This document shows positions 58,649-64,000 of a stretch of 64,000 nt of DNA, piece by piece (positions within the stretch are counted from its first letter, which is position 1; each line of letters begins with the position of its first letter). The DNA is from Saprospiraceae bacterium (GTDB taxonomy: Bacteria > Bacteroidota > Bacteroidia > Chitinophagales > Saprospiraceae), in NCBI GenBank assembly GCA_028282725.1, contig JANQHF010000010.1, positions 35,323-99,322 on the forward strand, in the 5' to 3' direction. Both the position numbers and the translations under genes were made by a program. The notes under the pieces were generated by a model, which did not search any database, was not told where the DNA came from, and saw only the letters and a program-made list of their open reading frames with translations.

Positions 58649-60331
58649 ATGGAATTCATTTTTGGCATATTCGATAACGATGAAAATCGCAAACTCACCA
58701 ACCTTAAATCTGAGCAGGATGCAATTGAAAAAATATTAACTCCATTACAGGAGAAGAATGAATTGGGATTTGATACAGAGTACAATATGGGCATTGAGGA
58801 GATGGTCAAAAAACTTACTGAATATGCCAACTCAATGACCGTATTCCATTTTAGTGGGCATCACGATAAGGGAGAACTGAAATTATCAGACAAGTCATTC
58901 GTAGATGAGGGACTCATCGATATCTTAAATAATGCCGAGAAATTAAAATTGGTTTTTATCAATGGTTGCTCAAGCAAAAAACTGGTATCGAGTCTTGATA
59001 ATGTACCAATCGTCATCGGTACAGAAACCCCCGTATATGACGATTTCGCCAAAGAACTTTCCATTAAGTTTTATGAATTAATGACTCAGAAAATTGAAAA
59101 CTTCAGAGATGCAGAAACCATAGAATCCATATTTGAACAGTCAAAGGGATTTTATAAAGGACAAGGTGGAGGCAAAGAGAGAGGCATCAAGATAAAGAAG
59201 GAGCCAGATGCCACGATCAACAAGTATATTTTTCAAGTAAACAAGAATGCCAAAGATTTTGAGGACCGGGTAATCTACAATATAGATCCTGGATCTTTTC
59301 CCGTTCATGAAAACTATTTGAATTATACAAAGGAAATCAGCAAGTCAGAAGATCTTGAGTTTGATTTCCATGCATATTTTCCATTTTTTATTTCATTAAG
59401 ATTAGAATCATTAGTCGACAGTGAAAAAGTAGAATTTCATCAATTTGGCTTAAAGAGATACAGATTAATCAAAAGGATCATAGTCGATTTTTTCAATTTT
59501 CTCAGGTATTCAGGTTTCTCATTATTGTGGCAACTCTCGAAGACAGAGAAAATATCAAAGAAAGAATTTCCCGATCAAGTAAGGAGCAGAATTAAAGATA
59601 GTCTGAACGAAGATTGGGTCAACGATTTTGATTTGATTAAGATCGAATTATTGGTTGATATTTTTAATCTCATTCGAGACCATAGTAAGGAAAAGGACAG
59701 TCTTGGAAAGATCATCAGCGATTCCGTCCTAAAGAACCAGGAACTTCTATTGGAATGTAGGAATTTGTTTAACAATCCGGGAGAAGAAAGAGAAAAAGAC
59801 TATGTACTTTTTTATAAAGCAGAAATGAAATTAAAGACATTTCTTGAGTCATTCCGTTTTCTGAACGGCATCGGAGTAGAATCAGTGTATGACATATATT
59901 ATAATCAATATAAATATACGACAGAGCAAAGCTACAGAATTACGAGGTCTTTTTATCCGACCGAAATGAGGCCCGATCGCACATATAAAAAACATGATGA
60001 AATAAAAGAATCTGACAGAAAGACAGAGGTAGAAACAATGGACATTCAATCGGTCTATCTGACATACGACTTTCATAGGGTGCTGAATATCTCTCCGTTT
60101 TATATAGATGCCAATGCGGCAAATGATGCCGTGGATAAGATCAGGTTGTGTTTCTTGAAAAAACATTATTCAAAAAGCAATACGCTGAAATACGAATATT
60201 TTGATAAAGACAAAGACGAAGGGGACATCACCGTCAAAAAGGATGAAAACCTTACCGATCAATTCAAGGAATTAGAAGAGAAAAAACTGATCTACAGACA
60301 CTTCGAAGAATTTCTAAAAGTGATCACATAG
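58649..60331 (+). CDS. CHAT-domain (caspase-like) protease, candidate conflict-system effector
   Basis: 560 residues. The first 180 form a CHAT-like peptidase: VFHFSGHHDKGEL gives the catalytic His71 and LVFINGCSSKKLV the Cys107, with the intervening DEGLIDIL segment usual for the fold. The rest (about 190-560) is charged, mostly alpha-helical, with no domain I recognise; it may bind the partner or recognise the target. No signal peptide or membrane segment. The stop is 3 bases before the nSTAND start, so the two are almost certainly one operon. CHAT proteases act as effectors in bacterial immunity, for example cutting gasdermins or Csx-type substrates. Its substrate here is unknown. Confidence 0.8.
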   Translation: MEFIFGIFDNDENRKLTNLKSEQDAIEKILTPLQEKNELGFDTEYNMGIEEMVKKLTEYANSMTVFHFSGHHDKGELKLSDKSFVDEGLIDILNNAEKLKLVFINGCSSKKLVSSLDNVPIVIGTETPVYDDFAKELSIKFYELMTQKIENFRDAETIESIFEQSKGFYKGQGGGKERGIKIKKEPDATINKYIFQVNKNAKDFEDRVIYNIDPGSFPVHENYLNYTKEISKSEDLEFDFHAYFPFFISLRLESLVDSEKVEFHQFGLKRYRLIKRIIVDFFNFLRYSGFSLLWQLSKTEKISKKEFPDQVRSRIKDSLNEDWVNDFDLIKIELLVDIFNLIRDHSKEKDSLGKIISDSVLKNQELLLECRNLFNNPGEEREKDYVLFYKAEMKLKTFLESFRFLNGIGVESVYDIYYNQYKYTTEQSYRITRSFYPTEMRPDRTYKKHDEIKESDRKTEVETMDIQSVYLTYDFHRVLNISPFYIDANAANDAVDKIRLCFLKKHYSKSNTLKYEYFDKDKDEGDITVKKDENLTDQFKELEEKKLIYRHFEEFLKVIT

Positions 60332-60334
60332 CGC

Positions 60335-62710
60335 ATGTTTACGGAAGAAAACGGAAGAATAGATTCGCCTTTTAAGTTTCTTTATTCTTATGAGAAAGAA
60401 GACCTAAACTTCTTTTTTGGCAGGGATAGAGAAACCAGGGATCTATTGAAACTCTTCCGAAATGCATCCCTGCTCGTATTGCACGGTCCATCGGGTTGCG
60501 GCAAGACCAGCCTCATTAATTGTGGGCTGATGAATAACGTAGGCATTCACGAATCAGTCATCTTTAATATCAGGAGAAAGGACAATCTGATCAACTCTAT
60601 TAAAGAGTCTTTGTTTTATGCCCGAAATGACCAGAAGCATGATGGAATTCACTTTCGTCCACAATTTGAAGAATATCTGTCCAATCAAAAATTATTCAGG
60701 TCTGTTCAGATTGAGTACGATGAAACAGATCATACGATTAATGAGGCCGAAGACAAATTGCTTTCCATTCAGAGGCGGATGAGACGAATCAATGCTCAAA
60801 AAGAACAAGACCCTGACCTGATCACTCAACTTTCCAAGGAATTGGAAGAGTTAAATGAAATTATTAAAAATAACCAAGTAACCAAGAATAATCTAAGAAT
60901 AGAAAAAGAACGAATTAGATCTGAAAGCACAAAAATCATCCAGGAATCTTTAAACTTCTTCAAAGGTTTGTATAAAAGATACCGATCCATTCCATTGATG
61001 ATATTTGACCAGTTTGAAGAACTCTTTTTAAGAGGTTCTGAAGAGGAAATTGATCAATTCGGCCTTTTCTTAAAACTTCTCATAGAAAATAGCTATCCTG
61101 TAAATGTCATTCTTTCTTTGAGGGAGGAGTGGTTTGGCCATCTGGATGTTTTACAACACCATATTCCCAATCTTTTTTATAAAAAATTGAGGTTGACCAA
61201 CCCGGATATTGATACCATCCGATTGATCATTGATCAATCTTTTGAACAGTTTAATATCAATCAATACAAAGATCATGGAAATTTGGAAAATAGGGTTGAG
61301 TTATCCGATGATGAAAAAGCAGCACGAACCAATTTGATCATTGATCAATTAAAAATCAACCGCGACTCTAGATCAAGGTATCATCTTCCATATCTGCAAT
61401 TATACCTGGACAGGATCTACAAAAAAGATTTTGAAAGAACATATAAAAAGAGCAATGACGATACCATAAAAATACTTCAAAACCATTACGGACATCATCT
61501 TCCCCTGGAAATCACCCCTTCTGAAATTGAAAGTTTTGGAAATATTACCAAGGTCCTGGAAGAATACATTACGGACATCAGTAAGGAGAAAACACTTATC
61601 GATTTGTTGGGTAAAGAAAATAGTAAAAATGTCCTTATTAAGATTTTAAGACAATTCTCATCCACAGCTACCAATAAAAGATATGTACCTGTCCAAAGAC
61701 AAAATAGTTCTATCGTTATAAAAGATCTATCATTAGAAAAAGACATCCATAGACTCTTTGGGGCAAAGGTAGACAAGAGCCTAGCTTTCACAACGATTAT
61801 AAATCACCTCATTGATGCCAGAATTCTCAAGGAGTCTCAAAAGATCATAGAGCTTTCTCATGATACTCTGTCGCATGTAATTAACAGAATACGTATCGAG
61901 GATGATTTGATCGAATTATATCGTGAAAATTTTATCACGGCATTTAATTTATATCAAAAGACAAAAGATCAGAAAGATTTATTAGGTGGCAATCAAATTG
62001 GAAAATACGCCGAATACGAAGATTTTGTGGTTGCCGATGGAGATGAAAAAATTGAAAAGGAGAAAAGAAATTATATTGTAGAAAGCAATAAAAAGGCTAC
62101 CAGAGAAACGAGAAGAAAATTTCAATTTCTTTCAGGTATCATTGTCGCTATCACACTCTTATTAGCGGCTACAGTCTACGCAGTATTCCAAATAAATTAT
62201 CAACTTGTTGAATCGAAAATTGATAAAGCAAGCTTTTTAAAAAGGGAAATGAGATATGAAGAAGCGCTAAATTCATTAGACATAATTGATGTCAAATTAT
62301 ACACTGCTCATAGAAAGGCAAAACTTGACACGATAAAACTGTTAACTGCTCAATGGAATCAAATCAATGAATTAGTTTCAAGATCCACGCAACTTTTAAA
62401 TAATTCAGATAGTGTACCTTTTCCAAAGTCTGCTCAATTTTACCAGGGAGTTGTGTTAATGGATTCTGCATTTCAGATATCACCTGACGCAATATTGGCT
62501 TCAGCAAGTGAACAATTAAAAGATAGCTTGGACCTGCTTTGTATTGAAAGAATAATTAGTACAGAGAGATTCATTGCTACGGAACAATACGAAATTGCCA
62601 GCGACCAGGTCGAACATGCCATGAGCTTCTGTAGGAATAATGATCAAAACCTGAATAGAGCAATTGAATTAAGAGACAGTATAACCTTATTGGTTAGTCA
62701 GAACCAATAG
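60335..62710 (+). CDS. Membrane-anchored nSTAND NTPase
   Basis: 791 residues. FFGRDRETRDLLKL (28-41) and Walker A GPSGCGKTS (51-59) begin a STAND NTPase; Walker B is LMIFDQFEELFL (about 222-233) and SLREEWFGHLD (about 261) is sensor-like. An inserted coiled coil (about 130-210) lies between Walker A and B. A winged-helix-like region (about 440-530) follows, with LIDARILKESQKIIELSHDTLSHVI as in other nSTAND proteins (split). One membrane helix (GIIVAITLLLAATVYAVFQI, about 600-620) precedes a helical, TPR-like tail (EEALNSLDII). There is no WD40 domain in this chain. The 3' end overlaps the convergent WD40 gene by 17 bases. Confidence 0.8.
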   Translation: MFTEENGRIDSPFKFLYSYEKEDLNFFFGRDRETRDLLKLFRNASLLVLHGPSGCGKTSLINCGLMNNVGIHESVIFNIRRKDNLINSIKESLFYARNDQKHDGIHFRPQFEEYLSNQKLFRSVQIEYDETDHTINEAEDKLLSIQRRMRRINAQKEQDPDLITQLSKELEELNEIIKNNQVTKNNLRIEKERIRSESTKIIQESLNFFKGLYKRYRSIPLMIFDQFEELFLRGSEEEIDQFGLFLKLLIENSYPVNVILSLREEWFGHLDVLQHHIPNLFYKKLRLTNPDIDTIRLIIDQSFEQFNINQYKDHGNLENRVELSDDEKAARTNLIIDQLKINRDSRSRYHLPYLQLYLDRIYKKDFERTYKKSNDDTIKILQNHYGHHLPLEITPSEIESFGNITKVLEEYITDISKEKTLIDLLGKENSKNVLIKILRQFSSTATNKRYVPVQRQNSSIVIKDLSLEKDIHRLFGAKVDKSLAFTTIINHLIDARILKESQKIIELSHDTLSHVINRIRIEDDLIELYRENFITAFNLYQKTKDQKDLLGGNQIGKYAEYEDFVVADGDEKIEKEKRNYIVESNKKATRETRRKFQFLSGIIVAITLLLAATVYAVFQINYQLVESKIDKASFLKREMRYEEALNSLDIIDVKLYTAHRKAKLDTIKLLTAQWNQINELVSRSTQLLNNSDSVPFPKSAQFYQGVVLMDSAFQISPDAILASASEQLKDSLDLLCIERIISTERFIATEQYEIASDQVEHAMSFCRNNDQNLNRAIELRDSITLLVSQNQ

Positions 62711-64000
62711 GTGTTTGTTTTTCCAAAACACGAATGTCCTGTTCATCAACCATTCGCTTAATAAGGGCAGGGTCAAAATATTTTGACTTATCATTTTTAA
62801 TCATTTCATACGCGTAGCTGGGGATCGGGCATTTGAATAACAGTAGATTTTTGGAAATGGAATACAGGTAATTGCCATCTGTAGAAAAAAATGCTGAAAA
62901 GGGTTGTGGATCTAAATCTTCAAGGATCATTAGTCTGTTGCCTTTTTGATCCCATAGTGTAGCAACTCCCTGGTCAGTCAGTGTCAGTATTTCTTTACCA
63001 GAAGGAGAGAACCGGACCTGAATTACCTTTCCCGAGAGGTGGTCAAGAGCTTGAAGAGGTGTCAAGGCCTTAAAGTCAAATTTCCATATAATTGCTTTAC
63101 CATCATCCGAGCCTGTTATGAATAAGTTTTGAGTAGGATGGAAACTTATACAATTGATGACATCATCATGCCGAGATTCGAGAATTTTTCCGGAATTATG
63201 CCTGAGCTGAAAGTGCTCCAGGGAAGCAGTGGCAATCCAATTTCCATCAGAAGAATATTGGGCAATATCTATGTATGGACCATGCCTTATTGATCCCAAG
63301 AGTGTTTTCGGATCCATTTTCCAAATTCGCACACTCCCATCTGAAGATCTGGTGAACAATTCTCCATTGTTTTTTGGAGAGAATTGACCGTCGTATATAT
63401 TTCCGCTGTGGCTAAATGTACTCGTGTCCAACGTTCTTGATTTAGTATTCCAGATAAAACCCCTATCGTCACGAGAACCCGTTAGCAGAAATCGGTCATC
63501 ACTCGAAAAAACCCCAAACAAAACAACTTCACGATGTTTGGAGAGACTGTCAGTCGTTTCTTCAGTAAAGTTTTGAATGATATTCAAACGATCATCAGAT
63601 GCCGTAAACAGGAATTGTCCGAGGCTGGAAGTTGCAATGCTTCGAACATACTTTGATCTTTTTTCCAGGAACTTCGGAGGACGGCTGTTCAACTCAGAAA
63701 CGTATACGGACTGATTGTCAGAAACCAAAAAGATTCTATCCGTATCAGAAGCCTTGACAAGATGTTGTAATCGACCATCTATTTGCAAGGCGGTTAGAGT
63801 ATCATTGAGTGAATCTCTGACTTTTTGTCCAAAAGTCAGGATAATTGCACTTGATGTATCCATTGACGTCTGGTCGTATTCATGTGCATAGCGGTTGAGC
63901 GAATCAATAAGTCTTTTTTGGAGGACATTTGCTACTGAATCTGTTACTGTTTTTTGGATCGCATTTTTCAGTTCGGCATCAGTGGAAAAAACCTCCTTTC
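62694..64000 (-). CDS. WD40-repeat (beta-propeller) protein, cut by right edge
   Basis: The frame is open from 62694 to the window end, so the Met at 63863 is internal and the N-terminus lies outside. At least seven WD40-type blades are seen, for example HREVVLFGVFSSDDRFLLTGSRDDRGFIWN, HSGNIYDGQFSPKNNGELFTRSSDGSVRIWK and HDDVINCISFHPTQNLFITGSDDGKAIIWK (each split by loops). Upstream visible residues (AELKNAIQKTVTDSVANVLQKRLIDSLNRYAHEYD) are helical. In related proteins such propellers follow an nSTAND NTPase and a membrane helix in one chain, so the missing part may be a second NTPase. It is convergent with the CHAT-nSTAND operon. Confidence 0.8.
   Translation of the reverse strand, partial: KEVFSTDAELKNAIQKTVTDSVANVLQKRLIDSLNRYAHEYDQTSMDTSSAIILTFGQKVRDSLNDTLTALQIDGRLQHLVKASDTDRIFLVSDNQSVYVSELNSRPPKFLEKRSKYVRSIATSSLGQFLFTASDDRLNIIQNFTEETTDSLSKHREVVLFGVFSSDDRFLLTGSRDDRGFIWNTKSRTLDTSTFSHSGNIYDGQFSPKNNGELFTRSSDGSVRIWKMDPKTLLGSIRHGPYIDIAQYSSDGNWIATASLEHFQLRHNSGKILESRHDDVINCISFHPTQNLFITGSDDGKAIIWKFDFKALTPLQALDHLSGKVIQVRFSPSGKEILTLTDQGVATLWDQKGNRLMILEDLDPQPFSAFFSTDGNYLYSISKNLLLFKCPIPSYAYEMIKNDKSKYFDPALIKRMVDEQDIRVLEKQTPIGSD

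Noticed and set aside
58434..58649. 71-codon frame whose stop overlaps the CHAT start (TAATG)
   Set aside because: The junction resembles those of real gene pairs here, but the protein has no recognisable pattern and no ribosome site; more likely part of the leader. Kept only as a note.
1..64000. tRNA, rRNA, tmRNA, CRISPR arrays, insertion sequences, prophage
   Set aside because: I read the gaps for T-loop-like words, spaced repeats and transposase or phage motifs and found none that could be supported.

Overview
The window is a 64 kb piece of bacterial chromosome that looks like Bacteroidota, most probably the Saprospiria/Lewinella side. The evidence is protein-level. The queuine tRNA-ribosyltransferase lacks the zinc cysteines, UvrA has a degenerate first zinc knuckle, and MutL lacks intact endonuclease motifs, all patterns I associate with this phylum. 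Bifunctional phosphoglucose/phosphomannose isomerase, type-2 heme A synthase, an ECF sigma factor with a tiny anti-sigma-like partner, many exported lipoproteins, a secreted TSP3/dockerin-like protein and weak Shine-Dalgarno sites point the same way. This is inference; no 16S gene is present. I saw no tRNA, rRNA, CRISPR array, transposase or phage genes.

Layout. 1-4.5 kb: secA (cut by the left edge), a SPOR-like protein, rodA and tgt as a tight plus-strand run. 4.6-9.9 kb: HtrA protease, pterin dehydratase, M42 aminopeptidase, a cytidylate-kinase-like protein and uvrB. 10-16 kb: metH, then a Wzz-type protein, a DUF2061 membrane protein and a sulfotransferase, suggesting a (sulfated) surface polysaccharide. 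16-19 kb: two exported proteins of unknown role. 19-24.6 kb: Crp/Fnr regulator, pyrD, recA, a PdeM-like phosphoesterase without a usual start codon, ECF sigma factor, anti-sigma-like protein and prfA. 24.6-35.7 kb: mostly minus-strand housekeeping genes (M28 peptidase, cysS, two rhomboids, mutL, uvrA, purine nucleoside phosphorylase), with two Hsp20 genes in tandem on the plus strand. 35.8-44.5 kb: SLC13 transporter, lipoprotein, sulfatase, M1 peptidase, hydrolase and heme A synthase. Two perfect parS-type palindromes flank or lie in the sulfatase gene. 44.5-44.9 kb is an A+T-rich gap with two DnaA-box-like words. 44.9-58.2 kb: dtd, MazG-like, DppC-like permease, SpoIIE-type phosphatase, NatAB-type ABC exporter, xylB, yraN, pgi/pmi, TPR protein, acyl-CoA dehydrogenase and an exported Mn-type superoxide dismutase.

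58.6-64 kb is the accessory part. A CHAT (caspase-like) protease gene is followed after 3 nt by a membrane-anchored nSTAND NTPase gene, and a WD40-repeat gene converges on them and runs off the right edge. This combination of protease effector, STAND switch and beta-propeller sensor resembles bacterial NLR-like conflict systems and is the best candidate here for an undescribed system.

DNA maintenance is a recurrent theme (uvrA, uvrB, mutL, recA, PdeM-like). The parS pair together with the A+T-rich gap suggests that the window may lie close to the chromosomal replication origin.
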